This document shows positions 1 to 10,855 of a stretch of DNA of 64,000 nucleotides, piece by piece (positions within the stretch are counted from its first letter, which is position 1; the number at the start of each line of letters is the position of its first letter). Source of the DNA: Leptodontidium sp. MPI-SDFR-AT-0119 (lineage: Eukaryota; Ascomycota; Leotiomycetes; Helotiales; Leptodontidiaceae); NCBI GenBank assembly GCA_020726505.1, contig JAHLEZ010000029.1, forward strand, positions 124,001-188,000. The letters are read 5' to 3'. Both the position numbers and the translations under genes were made by a program. A model generated the notes under the pieces. The model was not told where the DNA came from. It ran no database searches and saw only the letters and a program-made list of their open reading frames with translations.

Positions 1-2223
1 GCTTCTTGACTAGAGACTTGGTCGAGAGGGACGTTCCAAGGTCGAACGTGGTATAGCTAAGACCGAAACCAAATTCGTACAGTGGAGTTACGTTCTTCGC
101 ATCGAAGGCGCGGTAATCGATGAATTGACCTTCAGTAAAGTCGGCTTGCCACTCTGTCGGAGAAGAGATGCTCGTGAGATTTACGATTGGAATGAGGCAG
201 TCTGTTTCATTGACTGGGATCGTGTATGGAAGTTTGCCTGACGGGTTGACGTCACCCCAGAGAATATCGACAATGGAGTTTCCGGTTTGCTCGCCAGGTA
301 GATGAGCAGCAATGATCGCCTTGACGTTTGGATTTGAGGCCCATGGCATGGTATTGAGACCCGCCGAGTGGGTTACAACGACAGTGTTTGGGCAGCGGGC
401 AGCAACATTGTTGACCACCTTGGTGGAGTCCCAGTCGGCTTCCAGAGTAGTCCTATCGAACCCCTCAGACGCCCATGTCTTCAAGAAAACAATGCACACT
501 TCGGGAGTTGGATATATACTATGGAGATCGTTCGCGGCGAGAACATCGTTAGCGAGGATGTATGATACTCGTGCTCCAGTTTTCTGAGCTCGAGCTTTGA
601 TAGCGTCCAGAGGCGACACAATAGTGGCATGTTTACCAGATCCGGATCCACCTCCAATATCGAGAGTACCAAGCGGCGTCCCAGTTTCACCATCTTTCTT
701 CGCCCCGTCAAGACCGCCAGTGAGATCCGCAGCATCGTTGCCAAAAACACCAATGTGTTTTGGAGAGACAAGCGGCAAAGTACCATTAGTGTTCTTCAAC
801 AGAACAGATCCAGCAGCGCCTAATTTCCGGATGATGTTCGCGTGATCGTGACGAACATCTCTAGCTGGCACCTCAGCAGATATGGGAATCTGAACATCGT
901 AGTATGTGGACAATACAGCGAGACTGGCCGGATCCTGGGTCGGGAAGCCATTGTCTTGACCCAAGAGATAAAATGGTGTCATGACCCTGCGAATCATGTC
1001 GTCTAACCGATCAACTGACAAAGATCCATTGTTGACCGCACTTGTCAAATTGCCACCGAAGAAGGAGTTGCTTGATGCAGTGGAGGTTTGGTCTAAGGCT
1101 CCTGGCATATTCATATCGAGACCACCCGTCGCAGCTTTGACGCCGGAATGAACAGCAAAGAAGTCCGACATGACATAGCCATCAAACCCCAACTCGCCTT
1201 TGAGGACGGTATTAAGAAGGTGATCATTCTCACAGGAGTAAGTCTGATTGACGCGGTTGTAGCTGCACATAACAGCGGCGGTGCCGGCTTTGACAGCATC
1301 GGCGAAAGGCCACAAGTAGAGCTCATGGAGGGTGCGGTCGTCGATGTTGGCCGAGATTCCCTCAACCACACTTCCATCTTTGGAGAAACTCATCGTTCTC
1401 TGCGTCTCTTGTTCGTTGCCGATGAAGTGTTTCGACACAGCCTGAACTCCAGTGTCTTGAATACCTCGAACAGTAGCCTCCATCGATCGGCCTGTCAGAT
1501 ACGGGTCGGGAGAAAAGCCTTCCCAGTTGCGACCTCCCAGCGAATGTCGGCCGATTGGCCCAGCTGATGGACTATTCGTGATGTGTCAGCTCACACGCGA
1601 GAAATGAACATTGACGAGATGGTAGAATCAAAAGCTTACCCGAGCAGAACCTGCGCGCCTTTCTCCCTGAATTCAGAAGCCAAAGCATATGCCCTTGCAT
1701 ATATGAGATCCTCATCCCAACTAGCAGCTGCAGTCAAGCCAGCTGGGAAAACGCTGACCAAATCCGCTCGGTTGAGTGCTGTAGGTCCATCCTGAGTACA
1801 AATTCCGGTGTAGTTCAGTCGAGGAATTGCAGCGACTGTAGAGGATATCCGAGTTAGAACCGGCAATTCTCGAAATAAAATTTGGAGGTGCAAGAAAAGA
1901 GTCTCAAGCAGGTAAATGGAAGGAGCCTAAGGAATCTGGACTACGAACTGTTCCCAATACAATATCCCGCAGAAGAATTACCCGTCACCATCGCAGCCTT
2001 TTCAGACAAGTTCAGCTGGGCGATGAACGCATTTGCCTTGTCGGTAGCCGCCTTCCAATTAAGAGCTACCGATACACCATTAGACAGAGCCAGCTTCGAT
2101 ATACTTGGGTTACACACCGGAAGAAGCATCAACAGTTCTCTCGCTTATACTGGCAGGCAGTCGGCTAGCGGAAGCAACCCCTCCAAGGAGGAAAGCTTGA
2201 AGAAGACCGGTCTTGAAATACAT
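1..2223 (-). CDS. GH3 beta-glucosidase, secreted, C-terminus cut by window edge
   Basis: This enzyme should release terminal beta-D-glucose from cello-oligosaccharides outside the cell. The ATG at 2221-2223 begins a short hydrophobic signal peptide (MYFKTGLLQAFLLGGVASA). Three introns restore one frame: 2117-2066, 1948-1836 and 1639-1572, the last exon running off at base 1. About 663 residues are visible. GH3 landmarks in order are RLNYTGICTQDGP, the GPIGR box with RNWEGFSPDPY, KHFIGNEQE, and GYVMSDFFAVHSG with the nucleophile Asp. These are followed by the C-terminal alpha/beta domain (LLKNTNGTLPL, LPGEQTGNSIVDILWGDVNPSGKLPYT). The last visible residues reach the ELGFGLSYTTF-type motif, so only a fibronectin-III-like tail is expected to be missing. 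Family assignment is firm; substrate specificity is inferred. Confidence 0.95.
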
Positions 2224-5200
2224 TATGGATTAACCCTCGGTGTTGGAACCGGTTTGTCGACTGAGGCGATCTTTGCTGCTGTTGAGATTATCTTTTCCGA
2301 AGAGCATCATGAGTTGATTTATATACTACTTTCCAGTCGACCTCGTGCTTGCTGGCTCCCACCTTGCCGAGATGAGGGTCTATGATATGAAGCTAGAAAA
2401 TAAAAGGGCCGTCAAAATTCTAGGCGTCCCCGCTCAACCCCACGATGAGAGACTTCCAATCCCATGGGGCTGGGAGGGGCTTTTTCCTTGTGGCAGATAT
2501 GATTGGTGCGTGACATCAGCCGTATTGACATTGGAGGAAATGCGGGGTGAGTCTGGAATACGGAGGCGAGTACGGCGGGTACGAGGATACGAGGTGCATC
2601 TTGCTGTGATTCTGGGATATGTAATCTAAGCCACGATCGATACTAATCGGACCTTTTCTCTAAGCCGCAGTCTTTGTTCGTGGGGTTAAATGGTAGTGAG
2701 AATCTTTGGGGTGGAGCTATTGTGACGCGGCGTACTTGAATATCTTGCCCAGTTTGATCACCTGCTGCAATTTTAGTTGGATGATATTTTCGATCTGTCG
2801 AGATTATGAGCATGAATTCGAGGAATAAGTAGGAGAATAGTACCAACACAGATATTACCAGTGAATTAAAATACTTGTGTAAGTTTCTCAAGAGTCGTCG
2901 GTAGCAGGACTCAGTCGGATTCTTTAGGCCGCTGGAAGCACTGATTTGATCTCTAGTTCTTCCTGACTCGCACTAGTTTTCGTAGCCCCTCACCGACATG
3001 TTCGTCCCTTGATTAAGATGTGGGGTGACTTCTTCTCGGAAATGATTATATCGCGGGGAAGTAGAAGAATCTAAACGGCTGGTTCATCGTATCCCCGAGT
3101 GCACGCTGTCACTTTGTCATATTGTACCGATGCCGATCGCAAGTCCCATATACCCACCCATGATAATGCCATGGAATGTAAGTCCAAATATATAGCGTTT
3201 CTGGGCTGGGCGAGTCTATACCTGACTCGAGTTCAAATCCGAAATCCGACTTCAACTTGGAGTTACCGTACTGGACAGTTTACTTCAAAAACCAAGCCGA
3301 AGCTTGCTTATACTTGAAATTCTTTTGAAATAATGTTCCGAGATGATATAGAGACTTTAGACAGGTTCTAATCAACAGATGTAGTAAAGAGAACGATGCC
3401 TAGTCTTCGCTTCGCTAGAGGTGAATTTGGCAGTCTCGTTTGTACAGTGCGAGATATTTTTGGTTGGTCACAGCTCTTTATTTTTACTCAGATCCAGTCC
3501 CACGGAAACAGCGCAGTAAGACAACCCAAGCATCAGAAAACTTTGTTGCATATCGCACCTCGTCCCCTGATCTCGGGAATCATATCGGGACTCGGAATAT
3601 GCGTTGTCTCTCAAGGGGCCCTCAAAGCTTGCATTACGCGAGCCATTGGGAAGTGCTTGCAGTGAGACATTTGCATTGATCCGCGACAGACTGCATCATC
3701 GCCGGCGAGCTGCAGCTTACGACATGCAACAGAAATCCTTTTGTTGGTGATGCTGTCAAGTTTGTTGTAGTAAATTTCGGGTCATTTATTGGTGCTTGGG
3801 TCGGGTGGCGTACTTGGCATGAGATGTCCTCGCTACCCCTTTATTTATTGTTGACTGTGCACAGCTAGTGAATCAAAAACTTCACACTGTCACCATCTTG
3901 AATTTAGCCTTATGTACATACTCCAAGCAACTAGAACGAATAGCAAAGTATTTCTTACAGACTCATGTCTTTAGGAGGCTTTCCAATAAGAAATTAGGAC
4001 TACTTGACACAAAATCAATACCGACACGTGATTTGGCAGATCTAATATCATATGACTTGTAAAGCACCGCATATTCTCTCTTTCCTACCTGCTCTCACTC
4101 TTCATCTTTAAGTTAGATTTTGTTTCCCCAATGGCATTTCGAGTTTGATTGATGTAACATTAACCCGAAGAAATCTCGCCTGATCTTCCAATCTTCCATC
4201 AATGTTGTGGCCATCCTTACCGCTTCTAACGGGATAATTTCGAGGGATCCGCATGCATTACAATTGAAACATAGCATGAAGTGATACTGAGCAGATTCTG
4301 GAGACGCATAAACGTTACACCAGTCATTCGCCAGCATACAAATGAAAGGCAAACAAAGCCCTGAACAGAACAGCAGCGCAGGCAGGCGGGCAGTGAACAG
4401 CATGCATGAAACGGAAAGGAGAAAGGATGATCAGTGACACAGATCACAAACACGGCCAATTGCACGAGAGCTGTACGAGGTGTTTTGAATTATTCTATTG
4501 GCTGCCGGCGCACAGGTGTTGTGACTGAGACTCTGGAGGTGGGAAACGAGGGGTTCACTGGGTATCACTGGCTCCAGGCGGAGTCCAGGGGCTGGGCAAT
4601 GGGCTTGGGCTATGCTGGATGCAGAAAGAAGGGCCAAATAGGGCCCCGCTCAGGGTTCAGGAGAGATCCCTAAAAGGCCTAACGTAGCCCAACGGTGCGC
4701 TGCAATGCCTGTAAATGCCCGCTGTGCTGTACCGTATTGGCGGCTACCCCAAGGCCCCAGGTCACTAATGTCACTGCTAAAAATTCAATAGCCGCGACCA
4801 CTGCACCACCAGACTGATCACGCAGCCTGAAGTGAAGCGAGGCTGCACCTGAACATGCACCTGCACCTGCACCTGCAATTGCTGCAGCTGCTCCATAATC
4901 GCGGTTGATAGGCCGCCTCCTCCCTTTCTACCTTCAACTCCTCGCCGACTACCTCAGATCAACCCACCTACAACCTACAACCTACCCCCTCTCCACCCAC
5001 CGACCTGTATTCCTCCTTCCAGACTGTCATCGAGCCGAGCAGATGGATTCTCGCTCTGCCATCTACGTCTATTCCCCGTCATAACATCGTCCATCTCCTA
5101 ATAACCTTCGCGCTGGCCTCGCTGAATGCCGAATCCCCACGTGTAGACGCCGGGAACATCCTGGATTCACTACAACGCAATCAGGGGTTGCATAGTTTTG

Positions 5201-5324
5201 AACCCCTACGACGAGCCTCCAGCAATCCGGGATTGCCTTAAATTCTACCTTCACCGTCATCTCGAAGTCAAACAAAAGACTGTCATCCTGCAGCTGAAAG
5301 GAGGAGCTGAACACCATCGCCACC
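2224..5324. other. 3.1-kb gene-poor intergenic region
   Basis: No convincing gene was found here. Short open frames exist (for example about 2643-2891 minus with one hydrophobic stretch, and 3396-3665 plus) but show no family motif or matching splice structure. The left end should hold the promoter of the GH3 gene. The right end (about 4915-5100) is a CT-rich tract typical of a fungal promoter/5' leader for the gene starting at 5325. A short array of the hexamer TGCACC lies at about 4853-4880. Confidence 0.6.
4853..4880. repeat. TGCACC hexamer microsatellite
   Basis: About four imperfect-to-perfect copies of TGCACC stand about 450 bp upstream of the start codon at 5325. They are followed by a CAATTGCTGCAGCTG stretch rich in E-box-like CANNTG words. 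Probably simple slippage; no function is shown. Confidence 0.7.
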
Positions 5325-6371
5325 ATGGAACCAGTCCCAGAGACAGAGAGGATGGAGGAGTTCAGGACATCTCCGGTGCCTACTCTACGGGTACAGGAAA
5401 CAAACGAGAGCTACAAGATCGAGTGGGAGAACAGAAACAACAAGCCTCCGACCATTCGTCGATCAACAGAACCAACCCCTTCTTCCCCACGCTCCCCAAT
5501 CTCGTCCACGCCCTCCATACCATACCGACCCCGAAATACTTCCCCCTTCTCTCGAGGCCACATGCGGTCGAAATCTTCAACCAGTGCTCTTGCACCTCCA
5601 ATGTCTCGAACCCAATCACTACCAGGCTTCAACGCTGCCGGGCACTTGCTGTCGTCCCCCCACGCCCGTCCTGCGAGCCCTCTTGGTTCTCCCAGTCGAA
5701 TACGAACACCTAGAAAGCCAGTCGATGATGTGTTCCCCGGCCTTGCATATCGCGGATCCAGAGAAGCTTTGAATGATATCAGCGAGACAGGAGGCATTGC
5801 CGAGGATCACACACCAAGAGCTACGGAGCGGAGGAGCAGTTCACCCATAATGGGTCTGCCACCTTCTGCAAACTTCAGAACTCGCAGACCGTCTTCTCCC
5901 CTTCGATACCTTGCCCAGCAGAATGCCACAGCTACGGCTACTAGTACCGCGCCCTCAACTCCGTCCTCCGTCAATTCGTCCCCCTCTTACCTATCATACC
6001 GATTCAACGATTCGTTCCTTGGCACAACCAGCTACTCGGGCTCGTTGAGCTATCCTGGATCGTTTGCTTCCTCATCCGTACCATCTACACCCACCTCAGC
6101 TCGTTCTCGAAGTCCTAGTATTTCAAGTTTGGAAACCATACCAGATTCCCCTGATGCGGAGGAGGCTGCTTTGGAGGCTGAGCGGATAGCACAATTGAAG
6201 GCAGCCGCGGATGCAGCAGACGGAGAGGATTCGAAATCGAAGAGCGATACACCTGGATCTCGGGGCAGATCTTTGGTTTCTACATTCGGACGTGATAAGC
6301 GGAAGCGGTGGAGTGTGTGTGGTGCCGAGCGAAGAGGAGATCTGAATCTGGATACTATTTGGGAGGACTAG
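5325..6371 (+). CDS. conserved Ser/Pro-rich disordered protein with KRWSVCGAERRGDL tail
   Basis: A single-exon 348-residue protein. The start is well supported by an ideal Kozak context (GCCACCATGG). Residues 30-280 are low-complexity and rich in Ser, Pro, Thr and Arg, with many SP/TP and RxxS sites that look like kinase targets. Residues about 270-300 (DAEEAALEAERIAQLKAAADAA) form a short charged, probably helical segment. The C-terminal block DKRKRWSVCGAERRGDLNLD is unlike the rest and looks like the constrained part; I recall this tail as recurring in uncharacterised Pezizomycotina proteins, which needs a search. No catalytic domain, signal peptide or membrane segment is visible. Function unknown. 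Confidence 0.85.
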   Translation: MEPVPETERMEEFRTSPVPTLRVQETNESYKIEWENRNNKPPTIRRSTEPTPSSPRSPISSTPSIPYRPRNTSPFSRGHMRSKSSTSALAPPMSRTQSLPGFNAAGHLLSSPHARPASPLGSPSRIRTPRKPVDDVFPGLAYRGSREALNDISETGGIAEDHTPRATERRSSSPIMGLPPSANFRTRRPSSPLRYLAQQNATATATSTAPSTPSSVNSSPSYLSYRFNDSFLGTTSYSGSLSYPGSFASSSVPSTPTSARSRSPSISSLETIPDSPDAEEAALEAERIAQLKAAADAADGEDSKSKSDTPGSRGRSLVSTFGRDKRKRWSVCGAERRGDLNLDTIWED

Positions 6372-7130
6372 GTCTGAGATTGGAGAAGGGTTGAGAATCA
6401 ACGAGATTTGTGTTGGACGGGACGTTTAGGGAGATCTTCTGATGGTGCCATTGTCTCTCTATGGATGGGAGAATTGTGGAGTGCCAGCTGGTTGCTGGCT
6501 GCACAGGGTCTGACCTACGAGAAGTAGGCAGAGCTCGTTTTGATTGGAAAATGCCTCGACGCATTTGAATTACATTCCCTTGCTCAATGATTGAGTACGA
6601 TACCCCATATGCCAGGTTCATTTGGCAGGCATTCGATGAATTTCGGAGTTTTAAGGGGGGCAAAGGGAAAGGAAGCGAGCGACATTGTTTGCTGTTTCCA
6701 AAGGAAATTATTTGACTTCACACACACACAAGACCTGTACATAGTAATTGAATCAAGTGGTCCTTTTTCAATACATTGCTTGTACCCGATTATTGGAACT
6801 CCAAGACTTTGTTCTGAATGCGAGATTTGTTCCATGACCTTGCATTGTGGGAGGTGTGAAATGTCTGAGGCTCCCTCGGATAACCGCCCCTTTTTATGCC
6901 TCCTCGCTTGGGAGAGACATAAGGTCAATACAGGGTGTATCAGGACAACTCCTAGACTCGGTCAAATTTGATATAAGTTGGATCATTCACTCTCCGAATA
7001 ATCCTCCCACAGCAGTCAGTTCATTCGATACCTTCACACTCGTTTAGTGATTTTCTCTTCTTCATACTTACACTGCATCTATTCCCCAACCTTCACACCA
7101 TCCGTCTGCACAGGTCGTCTAATAGTCACC
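6372..7130. other. intergenic, 3' UTR and promoter of the next gene
   Basis: No gene is supported. A (CA)n-like stretch lies near 6720-6730. A TATA-like GATATAAG at about 6969-6976 is followed by CT-rich sequence up to the ATG at 7131, consistent with a promoter. Confidence 0.5.
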
Positions 7131-8599
7131 ATGCAACTCCTCGCTGTCCTTACCGCTGCTGTGGCTATCAATGCGGTCGTTGCTATCCAACCTGTTGTTC
7201 AGGAGCTAGAGAAGAAGAATCCTGTAAGTTCTTATCATTTCCATTTAACTTGCTGGTAGGCTGACCTCTCTCAGCATAGGCATGCCGGTTGGTGGAGATG
7301 GAGACACCCCTATCAAGATAATGGCTACGGACACGGACACGGTCATGGCCATGGCCATGGTCATGGAAACGGCGGACATGGCCATAATAGTGATGGCGGC
7401 GAGCCTATCACTGAAGTATTCACATACGATGATCCAATGTCTTCATCAGTCGCTACATCCACCATCGTCGACCCAGCAACTTTCAACAGCACGGCCTATA
7501 CCTATACTGCCGATGAACCTCTCACATCAAGCTCTGCAATTGTTTTCAGCTCCGCCACCTCTTCATATAGCTACGCCAACACCACCGAAGCGCCTTTGAC
7601 AACCACCCTCCCAGCCAGCTCCTCCATCATGACATCCTACACCTACCCAAACACAACCCACACCTACCTCTACTCCAACGAAGCCTCTACTATCCCATCA
7701 AACTCCTCATCCTCCACCGCCATCTCAACCTCCTCCTCACCTGCCTGCTCCATCACAGCCCTCACAAGCACCCTAACCATAACCGAGAGCATCACAACCA
7801 CATTCACCTACACCCCAACCAGCTTCTCAAACCACACCTGGATCACGAGTATCTCATCCAGTTCTCAATCCGCAGCTCCCTTCCCAAATATCACCTACTC
7901 CTTCAACGCGAGCCAGATCTCCAATTTCACTACTTTCAAGGCGAGTCCGTATTACCCCAGCACGGTATTATCAACTATACTCGCATCCACCACCTCTAAC
8001 GCCCTCTCCCCGTCCTCCTCCATGCCCTCTTTATTATCATCATCATCACCAATCGTCGAAACACAAGCATCATCCTCAACCCCCCCCCCCCCTCCCAACA
8101 TCCCTCTTCATCTCCGCCGACCCAATCTATGTCGCGCCCACGACAGCCGTCCTGCACCCTAGCACAACCGTCTCACAAACCACCACCGTCGTAGAAGGCG
8201 AAGGGACGGGTGTTCCCGACCCGACAGCTTTCCATTGCGGAGTCCACGGTCTGCCAATTGGCCTTTACAAGATGGCGGAGTACTGGGAGGAGAGGGCTGG
8301 TGTGGATGTTACGCTTGAAGGGTGTTGGGAGTTTTGTGAGGTAAGTGATCTACTTTTCTTGTTACGATGGGATACGATACCTACGATCCCTTCCAAATGA
8401 GAAATTATCTAACCACTGGGTATTATAGGCTGCGAGTGAGGGTTGTTTTTCTTACTCTTTCTACCGTGAAGAAGGGCTTGATGATGCGAGATGCGATCTC
8501 TTTGGTGGGAGTGTGGCGGATAGCTTGGATAGCATTATTAAGGAGGTGCCGAGAGTGTGGTATGATATCGGGTGTGGGAATCCGCTCTTGTTGAAGTAA
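7131..8599 (+). CDS. secreted Gly/His- and Ser/Thr-rich protein with C-terminal Cys-rich domain; frame shift at poly-C
   Basis: Exon 1 (7131-7223) encodes a signal peptide (MQLLAVLTAAVAINAVVA). The intron is 7224-7274. Exon 2 first encodes a Gly/His repeat (about 7323-7388, alternating G-H pairs, potential metal binding). A long Ser/Thr-rich region with many N-x-S/T sites follows, as in cell-wall or GPI-type proteins. At a run of 13 C (8080-8092) this frame ends soon after (stop at 8160-8162). A good frame, shifted by one base, resumes: TSLFISADPIYVAPTTAVL, then a conserved-looking Cys domain (FHCGVHGLPIGLY, GCWEFCE). An intron follows at 8341-8428 and a last exon ends at 8599 (GCFSYSFYREEGLDDARC, WYDIGCGNPL). 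The break could be a sequencing or slippage indel or an unrecognised intron. The C-terminal six-Cys arrangement resembles Apple/PAN- or WSC-like folds, but this is not certain. Confidence 0.75.
8080..8092. repeat. poly-C run (13) inside coding region
   Basis: Thirteen consecutive C residues lie at the point where the reading frame of the secreted protein changes. One C fewer would join the two frames. A second C run (11) lies at 9034-9044 in intergenic DNA. Confidence 0.95.
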
Positions 8600-9553
8600 G
8601 CGGTGTCATTTGGGAAGTGGAGGGGAGAGAAATAGTGGAGTGGCGGTTGGAATGGAGAGATGGGGGAAAGACTGAAGTGAAGATTGAAATGAAGAGGTGT
8701 GAAAAGGCAACGAAGCGTGATGCAAGAGAAGCGGCAATTCGTAATGGAAGTGCAGAGAGTGTATGAAGTTGGAAAGGGGGTTGGGAAGTAATAGGTCGTG
8801 TTTGATTGGAGCTGACTTGGAACGAAATATAGATATAATCATATAGAAATTTAGAGAGGTTTGGATGTGTTTACACTCGCTTTATTGACAGATATCCTCT
8901 GACACACTGGTCTTCGGTAAAAGGGGCTCGCTTACAGTATGCCTCAGAAGCAAACAACACTTCTCACTTGCCCTTGTGCTAATTATTACTTTAATATCTG
9001 AGCATAAAGCGCTCGTCCGATAGAAATTTCCTTCCCCCCCCCCCAATGCACCCAGATGTACTGTAATTGGTGCGGCAATCTTGCAGAGAGATCTTCACAT
9101 TCCCCCCTGAGTCCTTGGCGAGATAGCCCGATTGGCGCGCATAAAATGCGGGTGCTGCCGAGACACTACTCATGACAGACTTCTTCCAGTGCGGGGTGCG
9201 CGGGGTAAGGGGACCGGTACTTGAAGCTTAGAGGTGGGATTCTGTGTCTATTTGCTGTGGTAGATGGGTCTCTGAAGAACCCTACCTGGTACGTCTTACT
9301 GGCCAACTTATTCGTCACTGGTATGATAGTTTTGAAGCAGAGGAATTCGCTATTGGAGGGGATATAAATATTCCTTTCCGGTTGTCTGGGCATGACAATA
9401 AAGTAAGGAAATTGTCATCGAGGGATGCTCTGAAATCAATCTTTCTATGATCCGAAATGAGTATATAAGTATGGAGCTTTCCTGCATAGATGGTCCAAAT
9501 CTCAGCCACCTCCAAAGTATTTGCCAAGCCGATCTTACTTCCAGTCTACAACA
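8600..9553. other. intergenic with purine-rich 3' region
   Basis: Nothing coding is supported. 8600-8780 is GA-rich. An 11-C run lies at 9034-9044. The right end carries the GH43 promoter. Confidence 0.5.
9462..9469 (+). promoter_or_regulatory. TATA box of the GH43 gene
   Basis: TATATAAG lies 85 bp upstream of the ATG at 9554, in a sensible place for a core promoter element. No other TATA word lies closer to the start. Confidence 0.55.
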
Positions 9554-10695
9554 ATGAAAATCTCTCTCACCAATATCACGCTCCTAGGAGCTCTCCTACC
9601 TTTAACCACAGCATTTCAAAATCCCATCCGAGCCCCGGGACCTGATCCATCCGTGGTCTATGCAGACGGCAATTACCATCTAACATACACCTCCTACAAC
9701 TCCATAACCATCACGCGATCTCAGACGCTCTCCGGCCTCCTCAATGGCGAAACAAAAACGATATGGACTGATTCAGATCCCCTCAAAAACGCCAACATGT
9801 GGGCACCCGAAATCCACCAGATTGACGGAACATGGTACATGTTCTACTCTGCGTGCAACTCTCAACTACCCTGCTGTGATTCCTGCCATACACGTGTCCT
9901 TCGCGGTTGTGCTGGCCCAAATCCCTTTGATTGCTCGTACAGCTATTTGGCGGAGTTGGTTCCGCCGACGGGTAGCCAAGGGGGGCCGAACAAGGACTTC
10001 GCGTTCTCCATTGATGGGACGTATCTAGAGATTCCTGGAAAGGGTAGATATCATGTGCTGAGTATCATCGACGAGAACAATCTCCAATCTGTTGCGATCA
10101 CGGAACTCGATACTGAGGCGTGGACTGTTAAGGGTTGGAATGTGATTTCAGTTCCTGACCAGGACTGGGAAGTCAGCGGATCGCCGGTGAATGAAGGACC
10201 TCATGTAAGACATCCGTCTTTGGAACATTCCCTGAAACGTTGCTAATACTCGATAGCCATTGTACCACAATGGAGAAATATGGTTGTCGTATTCCGGTTC
10301 TTTTTGCGGCACGCCAAACTACGCCCTGGGCCTTCTCAAATACAACGGCGGAGATCCTCTCCTTCGATCTTCCTGGAACAAAACAGGTCCTGTCCTTTCT
10401 CAGGCCAATGGTAACTATGGAACTGGGCACAACTGTTTCTTTACTTCGCCAGACGGCACAGAGATCTGGGTAAGTCCTCCTATTCTCACCTCCAAACTTC
10501 CCCTATTCTGTTGCAGGAGAGGACTGTGCTGATGGTGAATAGAACGCTTTCCATGCTACTTCAAACTCTGGCGGGTCGTGTGGTGGGGATCGGTATACCA
10601 TGGTGCAGATTGTGACGTTTGATGATAGCAATATGCCGATGCTTGGGGTACCGCAACCACTGGATTCGCAGCTGGTTGCTCCGAGTGGCGAGTAG
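9554..10695 (+). CDS. GH43 family arabinanase/arabinofuranosidase-like enzyme, secreted
   Basis: A three-exon gene: 9554-10204, 10257-10469 and 10543-10695, giving 338 residues with all phases consistent. MKISLTNITLLGALLPLTTA is a clear signal peptide. The GH43 five-bladed propeller motifs are visible: APGPDPSVVYADGNYHL (Asp general base), NANMWAPEIHQIDGTWYMFYSA (the Asp/Glu pocket region) and SGSPVNEGPH, whose Glu is the expected general acid. ANGNYGTGHNCFFTSPDGTEIW and FHATSN follow as in the family. It should debranch or cut arabinan or arabinoxylan side chains. The ATG at 9554 is preferred to 9521 because it places the hydrophobic segment at the N-terminus. It ends 160 bp from the convergent NLR gene. 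Confidence 0.93.
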
Positions 10696-10855
10696 AACCC
10701 CTATCTCAATTCCGGCCTCGATGGAACGGCCGCCAAAGATGGACGTAGTCCTTGCAGTCACGGTCGCCCATGATGGCTGCCCCAAGTCAAGACAATGGAG
10801 CAACTGCGATTCCATGCCAGACTCTGAATATTAGCCTCAAAACCCATCATCTGGC

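Noticed and set aside
312..845. Several open frames on the plus strand and one on the minus strand over the left end
   Set aside because: They are shadows of the GH3 exon, which has continuous family motifs in another minus-strand frame.
2643..2891. 82-codon minus-strand frame with a hydrophobic stretch
   Set aside because: No homology pattern, no supporting exon or promoter; a single short hydrophobic run in AT-rich DNA is expected by chance.
3190..3260. Possible tRNA T-arm (GTTCAAATC)
   Set aside because: The flanking bases do not form T, anticodon or acceptor stems.
3396..3679. Two overlapping plus-strand frames of about 80-90 codons
   Set aside because: Overlap in different frames, no motifs, no splice or start-context support.
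5198..5713. 171-codon frame overlapping the Ser/Pro-rich gene
   Set aside because: It overlaps the gene with the ideal Kozak start and the conserved tail in another frame; composition is that of a shadow.
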